DNA of 7,388 nucleotides from Planococcus sp. (in: firmicutes) (GTDB lineage: Bacteria > Bacillota > Bacilli > Bacillales_A > Planococcaceae): the NCBI GenBank assembly GCA_030147455.1, contig JASKZU010000218.1, positions 1 to 7,388 on the forward strand, given 5' to 3'. The notes beneath the pieces are model-generated. The model did no database searches and was not told where the DNA came from. It saw only the letters and a list, made by a program, of their open reading frames with translations. This document shows, in pieces, positions 1-5,091 of this stretch. Made by a program: the position numbers and the translations under genes. Numbering within the stretch: position 1 is the first letter of the stretch; each line of letters opens with the position of its first letter.

Positions 1-470
1 ACGAAGAAATTTCTGTTGTCAGTAAAGATAAGAAGGAAGTGGAACAAGTAACAGAAGAAACCGGTACACAAGCGGCAGAAGGCGCAGCGGCAGGAGCGGC
101 AGCAGGCGGGGCATTGGGAGGCCTAGGCGGCGTGCTTGCAGGACTCGGGGCACTCGCCATACCGGGCATCGGCCCGATTGTTGCAGCCGGACCGATTGCA
201 GCCGGTCTTACCGGAGCTGCGGCCGGAGCAGGTGTCGGCGGTTTGACAGGGGCGCTCGTGGGGCTGGGAGTGCCGGAAGATGAAGCACGAGATTACGAAA
301 CGCAGTTCAAAGAAGGCCGCATTCTCGTATTGCTTGAAGACGACGATTATACGCCGCATGTAAACGACGGCAGCGCAAATGCTTTTAATGAAGCCGATGA
401 GCCGTTGATAGGCAACGACCGCACGACGACCATTCGCGGTGATCGCGGGCCAGGATCTGACCGTTTATAA
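1..470 (+). CDS. General stress protein (YflT/GSP17M-like), 3' part
   Basis: The reading frame is already open at the window edge (first whole codon at base 3) and ends at TAA 468-470, so the true start lies upstream. A GTG at base 39 is internal; no ribosome binding site precedes it. The visible 155 residues begin with a charged stretch (EEISVVSKDKKEVEQ), then about 70 residues that are almost all Gly, Ala, Leu, Ile, Val and Pro, with small-residue repeats of glycine-zipper type (AAAGAAAGGALGGLGG). Next come a GVPEDEA turn and a short segment ending GRILVLLEDDD, followed by a polar tail rich in Asp, Asn and Arg. This layout is typical of Bacillales general stress proteins with an N-terminal YflT-type domain, which would lie before the window. 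The biochemical role is unknown. The hydrophobic core could insert in or lie on the membrane, but that is inference. Family assignment is fairly sure; exact function is not. Confidence 0.75.
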   Translation, partial: EEISVVSKDKKEVEQVTEETGTQAAEGAAAGAAAGGALGGLGGVLAGLGALAIPGIGPIVAAGPIAAGLTGAAAGAGVGGLTGALVGLGVPEDEARDYETQFKEGRILVLLEDDDYTPHVNDGSANAFNEADEPLIGNDRTTTIRGDRGPGSDRL

Positions 471-478
471 ACCAATAG

Positions 479-511
479 AAACCCCGAAAGGCTAGGTGCC
501 TTTCGGGGTTT
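479..511. terminator. Shared hairpin terminator between convergent genes
   Basis: A perfect 14-bp inverted repeat (AAACCCCGAAAGGC at 479-492, its complement at 498-511) encloses a 5-nt loop. It lies 8 bp after the stop codon of the stress-protein gene. Read on the minus strand it overlaps the last codons and the TAG stop of the BtuF-like gene. T-runs are short on both sides (GGTTTCTT on plus, GGTTTCTATT on minus), so efficiency is uncertain, but the long GC-rich stem and the position support intrinsic termination in both directions. Confidence 0.8.
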
Positions 512-1313
512 CTTGCTGTTCACTGATAAACGCCGGAAGCGGGAAATCCTTGAATTCCTCAGGATGAATCAATTTTCCGAGATTGATCGCGCCTTCAATC
601 AGCCGCGGGGAAGGGCGGCAAAACAAAGCTTCCTCCATAACATGGATGTTTTCAGCTGCTTTCATTTTCTGTGTGCCGTCCCGCTTTAATATGAGTTCGG
701 GTTTGACTTTGGCCGTCAATACGCCGACCCAGGCAAGCAGGATGTAATCTGGATCTCGTTTTAATACATCTTGCCAATCGGTTTGAATATTGGCGCTCTC
801 AATATCTTCAAAACAGTTTTTGGCACCGATAAGCCGGCTCATCTCACTCAGCCAGTTGATGGCGCCGGGTGTAAATATCGGCTTTGGCCACCATTCCCAG
901 TAAAGCGAAGGAGCAGAAGCCGTTTTATTGCCGCGCGTTGCCAGCTCGGCTAAGACATTATCGTATGCTTCGAGCAACAGGGCTGCATCTAAATGAATTG
1001 CGTTTGCAACAAACTCAAGGTCGTTGCGGATGTCGGCGAACGATTGCGGATCCAGCACAAGATGCGGGATGCCGCGCCGTTTCAACTCATTTACGTTCTT
1101 TTCCATTCCAGGAACGCTAAGCGAGGCAAGCACAAGGTCAGGCTTGAGCGCTTCGAGTTCGTCCATCCGAATCGACAAGTCAGGACCGAGGCGGGGTAGG
1201 CCATTGACCGATTCTGGCCAGTCAGAATAATCGTCGATGCCGACAAGCAAGTGGTCGGCATTCAAAAAAGCGAGCAATTCGGTATTGCTCGGGCAAATGG
1301 AAATGATTCGCAT
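492..1313 (-). CDS. BtuF-like cobalamin/siderophore-binding-fold protein without signal peptide
   Basis: 273 residues. The start (RISICPSNTELLAFL type) and the middle (YWEWWPKPIFTPG at about 138-150, then NWLSEMSRLIGAKNCFED at about 153-170) match the periplasmic-binding fold of BtuF/FepB/FhuD proteins (PF01497), closest to those annotated cobalamin-binding protein. Members that deliver vitamin B12 or iron-siderophores to ABC transporters carry a secretion signal or lipobox. Here the fold begins at residue 2 with neither, so the product should be cytoplasmic. No permease or ATPase gene is adjacent. The start is well supported: AGAAGGAGG at 1321-1329 sits 7 nt before the ATG. A weak extended -10 (TGGTAAACT, minus strand, 1337-1345) with no good -35 is the only promoter candidate after the rpsD terminator. 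Fold assignment is confident. Cobalamin as ligand is inference, and the cell role is unknown; a corrinoid or metal-chelate sensor or carrier is possible. Confidence 0.8.
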   Translation of the reverse strand: MRIISICPSNTELLAFLNADHLLVGIDDYSDWPESVNGLPRLGPDLSIRMDELEALKPDLVLASLSVPGMEKNVNELKRRGIPHLVLDPQSFADIRNDLEFVANAIHLDAALLLEAYDNVLAELATRGNKTASAPSLYWEWWPKPIFTPGAINWLSEMSRLIGAKNCFEDIESANIQTDWQDVLKRDPDYILLAWVGVLTAKVKPELILKRDGTQKMKAAENIHVMEEALFCRPSPRLIEGAINLGKLIHPEEFKDFPLPAFISEQQETPKGT

Positions 1314-1370
1314 ATACTAGCCTCCTTCTGGTCAACAGTTTACCATAGGAAGCAGAGGGAAAAGGCAGAA

Positions 1371-1406
1371 AAAACCCCTGCCGGGCAAATGCCTGGCAGG
1401 GGTTTT
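1371..1406 (-). terminator. rpsD intrinsic terminator
   Basis: A 16-bp stem with one G-T pair (AAAACCCCTGCCGGGC at 1371-1386 against 1391-1406) closes an AAAT tetraloop. On the minus strand the stem runs into six T residues (GGGGTTTTTTCTGCC). It begins 10 bp past the rpsD stop codon and separates rpsD from the BtuF-like gene. This is a textbook Rho-independent terminator. Confidence 0.92.
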
Positions 1407-1416
1407 AGCCAATCTA

Positions 1417-2019
1417 TTAACGTGAGTAGAATTCTACGATCAATTGCTCGTTGATTTCAGCAGACAATTCGCTGCGCTCTGGGAGACGTACGAATGTGCC
1501 TTCTTTTTTCTCAGCATCGATTGTAACGTATTCTGGTACAAAGCTGTTTACTTCGATCGCTTCGTTGACTACGTCAAGGTTGTTTGATTTTTCGCGGAAT
1601 GCGATTGTTTGACCTGGTTTTACGCTGTAAGATGGGATGTCAAGGCGTTTGCCATCAACAAGAATGTGACCGTGGTTTACAAGCTGGCGAGCTTGGCGGC
1701 GTGTGCGCGCAAGGCCGAGGCGGTAAACAACGTTGTCTAGGCGAGTTTCAAGCAAGACCATAAAGTTCTCACCGTGTTTGCCTTCCATTTTACCGGCTTT
1801 AAGGAACATCGTTTTGAACTGACGTTCGTTAACTCCGTACATAAAGCGCAATTTTTGCTTTTCTTGCAATTGCAAACCGTATTCTGATACTTTACGGCGT
1901 TGGTTAGCACCGTGCTGACCTGGTGCGTAAGGGCGTTTTTCGAGTTCTTTACCTGTGCCGCTCAAAGAAATTCCAAGGCGACGTGACAGTTTCCATGATG
2001 GACCTGTATAACGAGACAT
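1417..2019 (-). CDS. rpsD: Small ribosomal subunit protein S4
   Basis: 200 residues, full length for Bacillales S4. The N-terminus (SRYTGPSWKLSRRLGISLSG) and the C-terminal IVEFYSR are near-invariant signatures. S4 is a primary 16S rRNA-binding protein that nucleates 30S body assembly. Residues about 92-155 form the S4 RNA-binding domain (RLDNVVYRLGLARTRRQARQ, then LVNHGHILVDG). There is no cysteine anywhere, so this is the zinc-free form rather than the Cys4 zinc-knuckle form. The start is fixed by AGGAGG at 2029-2034, 9 nt before the ATG. The gene is monocistronic: own promoter, long leader and strong terminator. In Bacillus subtilis rpsD is known to be autoregulated by S4 acting on its leader; the leader here fits such control, but I infer this rather than see it. 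Confidence 0.98.
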   Translation of the reverse strand: MSRYTGPSWKLSRRLGISLSGTGKELEKRPYAPGQHGANQRRKVSEYGLQLQEKQKLRFMYGVNERQFKTMFLKAGKMEGKHGENFMVLLETRLDNVVYRLGLARTRRQARQLVNHGHILVDGKRLDIPSYSVKPGQTIAFREKSNNLDVVNEAIEVNSFVPEYVTIDAEKKEGTFVRLPERSELSAEINEQLIVEFYSR

Positions 2020-2242
2020 ATTGTGTCTCCTCCTCTGTTTTGGTTTTTAGAGTAAAATAAAAACCAGATGTATTCATGCTGCAAGCCATTTTGTTTTCAT
2101 GTACCTTCGCTCAGCAGCCAAGAGTTACGCGATACACCTCTACCTGGAACCCAGCGCCCGAATACTCGGACACCTGAATGTTTCAAAGCAAGGAACAAAA
2201 TGGACAGACACGCACATACAACTGCTGCGATTATTTTACACA
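2020..2242 (-). promoter_or_regulatory. rpsD 5' leader, probable S4 autoregulatory RNA
   Basis: About 220 untranslated nt lie between the predicted rpsD transcription start and its ATG. Read as minus-strand RNA, CCATTTTGTT (2203-2194) is perfectly complementary to AACAAAATGG (2095-2086), a 10-bp helix enclosing about 100 nt. Just inside it CCTTGCT (2193-2187) pairs with AGCGAAGG (2111-2104) with one bulged G. A further 6-nt match, GTATTC (2165-2160) with GAATAC (2075-2070), would cross the first helix and make a pseudoknot. A separate 9-bp AT-rich hairpin (2066-2041) ends about 6 nt before the Shine-Dalgarno sequence. Known biology: S4 represses rpsD through its leader in B. subtilis. The pairings are seen in the sequence; S4 binding is inferred. 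There is no convincing coding sequence in this stretch. Confidence 0.65.
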
Positions 2243-2248
2243 AACGCT

Positions 2249-2278
2249 AGTATAACCGATAATGGCTGGCTGCGTCAA
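2249..2278 (-). promoter_or_regulatory. rpsD promoter (SigA type)
   Basis: On the minus strand TTGACG (2278-2273) and TATACT (2254-2249) are separated by 18 bp; each matches the vegetative consensus at five of six bases. Transcription should start near 2242. This is the best promoter in the divergent region and suits a highly expressed ribosomal protein gene. Confidence 0.78.
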
Positions 2279-2322
2279 CGGGCAAACACAATCTGTTCAA
2301 AATAGAAGCTTTCTTTTTTAGT

Positions 2323-2353
2323 TTGGCCGCGTTAAAATAAAATCAGATATAAA
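2323..2353 (+). promoter_or_regulatory. Possible megL promoter
   Basis: TTGGCC (2323-2328) and TATAAA (2348-2353) are spaced 19 bp apart, one or two more than ideal, in an AT-rich stretch with a T-run upstream. Transcription would start near 2360, inside the cre site, giving a leader of only about 30 nt. TAAAAT at 2332-2337 is an alternative -10 without a good -35. The assignment is tentative but agrees with the operator position. Confidence 0.45.
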
Positions 2354-2367
2354 TGTAAGCGTTTTCA
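2354..2367 (+). promoter_or_regulatory. cre site (CcpA operator) upstream of megL
   Basis: TGTAAGCGTTTTCA matches the Bacillus catabolite-responsive element consensus TGWAANCGNTNWCA at every position. It begins directly after the candidate -10 and lies 25 bp before the megL ATG, the usual place for a repressing operator. It is about 75 bp upstream of the rpsD -35, so it should act on megL and not on rpsD. CcpA repression in glucose-rich conditions is inferred. Confidence 0.75.
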
Positions 2368-2392
2368 ATAAAGCTGGAAGGGGTGTTGAATC

Positions 2393-3598
2393 ATGAAACG
2401 ATCAGCAAGAATCGAGACGGCAGTTATTCACAAAGGCTATGATAATTCACTTCATCACGATAGCCTTTCTACCCCGCTTTATCAGACATCCACGTACTCA
2501 TTCCCGACTGCTGAAGAAGGCGAGGCCAGGTTTGCAGGACAAGTGTCGGGCAATATCTACTCGCGGCTTGGGAACCCGACAGTCCGCGTACTGGAAGAGC
2601 GGATGGCGGAAATTGAAGGTGGAGAAGGGGCTTTGGCTTTTGGATCCGGCATGGCAGCCGTCAGCGCCATACTCGTTCATTTAACGAAAGCACAAGACCA
2701 CATTTTATGCTCCAGGGGAATTTACGGCTGTACGTTTGGGTTGCTCAACATTTTACAGGACAAGTACGGCATTACCCATTCGCTCGTCGCCATGACGGCA
2801 GAGCACGAGATTGAACAGGCGATTCGCCCCGAGACCAAAGTGATTTATGTGGAGACGCCCATCAATCCGACGATGGAGCTGGTCGATTTGCGCGCAGTTG
2901 CAGCCGTGGCAGAAAAACACGGGATCCGGGTAGTAGTCGACAACACATTCAGTTCACCTTATTTGCAGAATCCGTTAAAATTAGGAGCTGATTTTGTGCT
3001 GCACAGCGCGACGAAATACTTGAACGGACACGGGGATGTTATCGGAGGAATATTGGTCGGCGGGGAACTGGCGGAGATGGAAGAAATCCGTATGACGGTG
3101 CAGAAAGATTTCGGCGGCATCATGTCGCCGTTTGATGCCTGGCTGGTACTTCGGGGGCTGAAGACATTGCATGTGCGCATGGATCGCCACGTGGACAATG
3201 CCGAGAAGATTGTCGATTTTCTCCGGCACGAGCAGTCAGTCACACGAATTCTTTATCCGTATGATGCTGCACATCCCCAAACAGCCATTGCAAAAGAACA
3301 AATGAGGCGCGGAGGCGGATTGATTTCATTTGAGTTAGAAGGAGGCAAAAAGCAGGCGCAGGAATTTCTCAATGCGCTGTCATTGATAAAAATTGCGGTC
3401 AGCCTGGGAGATGCTGAAACGTTGATTCAGCATCCAGCAACAATGACACACGCGGTCGTGCCGCCGGAAGAACGAAAGCGGATGGGCATCAGCGATTCAC
3501 TCGTGCGGCTGTCAGTCGGGTTGGAACATGTGGATGATTTGACGGCAGATCTCGAGCAGGCTTTTGCCTCTATCAAAAACCGCCTGCAGCAAATTTAA
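2393..3598 (+). CDS. megL: Methionine gamma-lyase (PLP-dependent, Cys/Met metabolism family)
   Basis: 401 residues, normal for the Cys/Met metabolism PLP enzymes (fold type I, cytoplasmic tetramers). Seen: Y56 and R58 in YSRLGNPT (phosphate contact from the neighbouring subunit), GSGMAA at 84-89, D183 in VVDNTF (PLP ring nitrogen), the PLP lysine K208 in SATKYLNGH, SLGD at 337-340 and R372 (substrate carboxylate). Two features point to methionine gamma-lyase rather than cystathionine gamma- or beta-lyase: C113 in YGCTF, matching Cys116 of the Pseudomonas putida enzyme, and K238-D239, matching its Lys240-Asp241. That enzyme splits L-methionine into methanethiol, ammonia and 2-oxobutyrate. AAGGGG at 2378-2383 lies 9 nt before the ATG. 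No SAM (S-box) riboswitch fits in the short leader; the upstream cre site instead suggests a catabolic, carbon-controlled role. Activity on cystathionine or homocysteine cannot be excluded. Confidence 0.85.
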   Translation: MKRSARIETAVIHKGYDNSLHHDSLSTPLYQTSTYSFPTAEEGEARFAGQVSGNIYSRLGNPTVRVLEERMAEIEGGEGALAFGSGMAAVSAILVHLTKAQDHILCSRGIYGCTFGLLNILQDKYGITHSLVAMTAEHEIEQAIRPETKVIYVETPINPTMELVDLRAVAAVAEKHGIRVVVDNTFSSPYLQNPLKLGADFVLHSATKYLNGHGDVIGGILVGGELAEMEEIRMTVQKDFGGIMSPFDAWLVLRGLKTLHVRMDRHVDNAEKIVDFLRHEQSVTRILYPYDAAHPQTAIAKEQMRRGGGLISFELEGGKKQAQEFLNALSLIKIAVSLGDAETLIQHPATMTHAVVPPEERKRMGISDSLVRLSVGLEHVDDLTADLEQAFASIKNRLQQI

Positions 3599-3599
3599 A

Positions 3600-3629
3600 A
3601 AAGCTCCCGGCATCATTGCCGGGAGCTTT
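3600..3629. terminator. Bidirectional terminator between megL and the GAF-domain gene
   Basis: A perfect 13-bp stem (AAAGCTCCCGGCA at 3600-3612, complement at 3617-3629) has a TCAT loop. On the minus strand it is followed by a run of six T, ideal for ending the hisJ-GAF transcript, whose last stop codon is 8 bp away. On the plus strand, directly after the megL stop, the T-run is short (GCTTTG), so termination of megL may be weaker. Confidence 0.9.
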
Positions 3630-3636
3630 GTGGATT

Positions 3637-4116
3637 TTACAGGTGCTTGATTAATGTTGAGACAAATTGCTCGAGCCCTGTTCGATCATCTTCTGTAAAA
3701 CGTGCGAGTTCAGGGCTGTCGATGTCTAAAACGCCAAGAGCTTGGCCATCTTTGACGATCGGTACGACGATTTCCGAACGGGAAGCGGCGTCGCAGGCAA
3801 TATGCCCAGGAAACGCATGGACATCGTCGATGAGCATCGTTTCGTTTTTATCAACAGCTGTCCCGCAAACGCCTTTTCCAACAGGGATCCGGACACAGGC
3901 AGGCATTCCTTGAAAAGGCCCAAGGACCAGTTCGCCTTCTTCCATCAAATAAAAGCCGACCCAGTTGATGCGGTCAAGAAATTGCCCAAGCAAAGCCGCT
4001 GCATTGGAGAGGTTCGCAATGCGGTTCGGTTCGCCTGCAAGCAAAGCATCAAGTTGCTTGTTGAGCAAATTGTATTGTTCAGCGCGTGTTCCGCTGTAAG
4101 AGGTCGTAGCGAACAT
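3637..4116 (-). CDS. msrC: Free methionine-(R)-sulfoxide reductase, GAF domain (YtsP/MsrC family)
   Basis: 159 residues, a single GAF domain. fRMsr enzymes reduce free L-methionine-(R)-sulfoxide to methionine using thioredoxin (EC 1.8.4.14) and do not act on protein-bound residues. All three family cysteines are present: C74 in GMPACVRIP, C84 in GKGVCGTAV and C108 in HIACDAASRSE, corresponding to Cys84, Cys94 and Cys118 of the E. coli enzyme. NWVGFYL near residue 51 and the GVLDIDSP segment near 128 are also typical. The gene is 26 bp downstream of hisJ with no terminator between, so the two are probably co-transcribed. Its Shine-Dalgarno is weak (AAGAGATGA), which may mean lower translation or reliance on coupling. 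The Bacillus orthologue is usually called ytsP. Family assignment is firm; activity rests on the cysteines. Confidence 0.9.
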   Translation of the reverse strand: MFATTSYSGTRAEQYNLLNKQLDALLAGEPNRIANLSNAAALLGQFLDRINWVGFYLMEEGELVLGPFQGMPACVRIPVGKGVCGTAVDKNETMLIDDVHAFPGHIACDAASRSEIVVPIVKDGQALGVLDIDSPELARFTEDDRTGLEQFVSTLIKHL

Positions 4117-4142
4117 AGAATCATCTCTTTTCTTAAAAAAGT

Positions 4143-4943
4143 TTATGCTTTAGTATAAAAGCGTTCAGCATATTTGTGCAAGCCCTCTGCACTATGGGCG
4201 TCTGAACCAAAGACAAGCGGAATGCCGATTTGGCGTGCATAGTCGATATGGGGTTCCGGCGGGTAAAACTCCAGGCAGCCCGGTTTTGATAAGCCGGCTG
4301 AATTGACGTCAAGTTCATAGCCCAGCTCCTTCACCAAATGAAGGATGTCGGTGATGCGCCCGCTGTCATGAATGGTTTCACCATGAATGCGCTGAAATTT
4401 ATGAATCAATGTCATATGCCCGATGCGCTTCGGTTTATAAGGGCCAAGATCCGCGAGGAGAGAAGCTTCAAGCGTATCGTAATACAAATTGTAAACTCCC
4501 TCGACCGACCCTATGCGCCGTACAAGGTCCATAAAAACCTCGGCACTGTAATCTGCACATATCCACTCGTTTTCATGGCGCAGAAAATGTACGGACAAAA
4601 CGGCATCTTGAAGCTGAGGCCCGACTTCGCCGAGCAAGTCAGCCGTTTGCTGTTCAAATCCTTCGATAAAGTCGACCTCCAAGCCTGTACGTATATGCAA
4701 TTGGCCTGAAAAATCAGCTTTCAACTGGTCTAGCGCAGCAAAATACGCTGGCAGCTCATTGCGCCGCATGCCGCTGTCCTGCATCGGTGTAGGATCTGTA
4801 AACCCAGCAGGCAGCGGCGCGTGTTCGGTAAAGCTAATGTCTTCAAACCCATGTTCAAGTGCTTTGGCCGCATAATCCTGTAAAGGATCTTGCGTGCCGT
4901 GCGGGCAAAAGGGCGTGTGGATGTGGCCGTCCCGTTTCTTCAT
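4143..4943 (-). CDS. hisJ: Histidinol-phosphatase, PHP family (HisJ/HisK)
   Basis: 266 residues, normal for the PHP-type enzyme that dephosphorylates L-histidinol phosphate, the penultimate product of histidine synthesis, in the cytoplasm. Metal-binding PHP motifs are intact: H7 and H9 in DGHIHTPFCPHG with H15, E40-H41 in SFTEHAPLP, E89 in TGLEVDFI, H119 in LSVHFL, H176 in GHMTLIHKF, and D248 with H250 in FGSDAHS. These form the usual trinuclear metal site. The gene is not in a his operon; as I recall it also lies apart near ezrA in B. subtilis. It is the first gene of a pair with the downstream methionine sulfoxide reductase gene and diverges from ezrA. The ribosome binding site is weak (AAGATGGTGA, 5 nt before ATG). 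No nearer alternative start has a better one. Confidence 0.93.
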   Translation of the reverse strand: MKKRDGHIHTPFCPHGTQDPLQDYAAKALEHGFEDISFTEHAPLPAGFTDPTPMQDSGMRRNELPAYFAALDQLKADFSGQLHIRTGLEVDFIEGFEQQTADLLGEVGPQLQDAVLSVHFLRHENEWICADYSAEVFMDLVRRIGSVEGVYNLYYDTLEASLLADLGPYKPKRIGHMTLIHKFQRIHGETIHDSGRITDILHLVKELGYELDVNSAGLSKPGCLEFYPPEPHIDYARQIGIPLVFGSDAHSAEGLHKYAERFYTKA

Positions 4944-4971
4944 CTGTTCACCATCTTTTCAATTTGATAAA

Positions 4972-5000
4972 ATTATTCCCTTTTTTCTTCTAATTCACAA
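4972..5000 (-). promoter_or_regulatory. Probable hisJ promoter
   Basis: Minus-strand TTGTGA (5000-4995) and AATAAT (4977-4972) have an ideal 17-bp spacer. The -10 matches the consensus at five of six positions. The transcript would start near 4965, about 22 nt before the hisJ ATG, leaving no room for a riboswitch or T-box. Confidence 0.55.
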
Positions 5001-5020
5001 ACAAAAGAATCTAATACGTG

Positions 5021-5048
5021 TTAAAATAAAAGAATCATTAAATATACT
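5021..5048 (+). promoter_or_regulatory. Probable ezrA promoter
   Basis: TATACT (5043-5048) is a good -10. The best -35 is TTAAAA (5021-5026) at 16 bp. The predicted start near 5055 gives a leader of about 37 nt with AGGGGG at 5075-5080. The -35 element lies 20 bp from that of the divergent hisJ promoter, so the two polymerases could interfere. The 148-bp gap between hisJ and ezrA holds nothing else I can support. Confidence 0.5.
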
Positions 5049-5091
5049 TATGTAACCGGTAATGTATTTGGAACAGGGGGCTAAATGACTT

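Noticed and set aside
39..470. Independent start at GTG 39 for the first gene
   Set aside because: The frame is open upstream to the window edge with charged, family-like residues, and no ribosome binding site precedes the GTG at a suitable distance.
2068..2305. Two overlapping plus-strand frames of 60 and 68 codons between rpsD and megL
   Set aside because: They lie antisense to the structured rpsD leader and its promoter, lack a Shine-Dalgarno and have unstructured composition.
2360..2392. SAM (S-box) or T-box riboswitch ahead of megL
   Set aside because: The predicted leader is only about 30 nt, with no room for either fold and no terminator hairpin before the gene.
3742..4158. 138-codon plus-strand open frame across the GAF gene and into the hisJ end
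   Set aside because: It lies antisense to two well-supported genes, has no ribosome binding site, and its product resembles nothing known.
5051..5068. Possible operator around GTAACCGGTAA upstream of ezrA
   Set aside because: Only the central ACCGGT is palindromic; the flanks do not pair, and no known regulator site matches.
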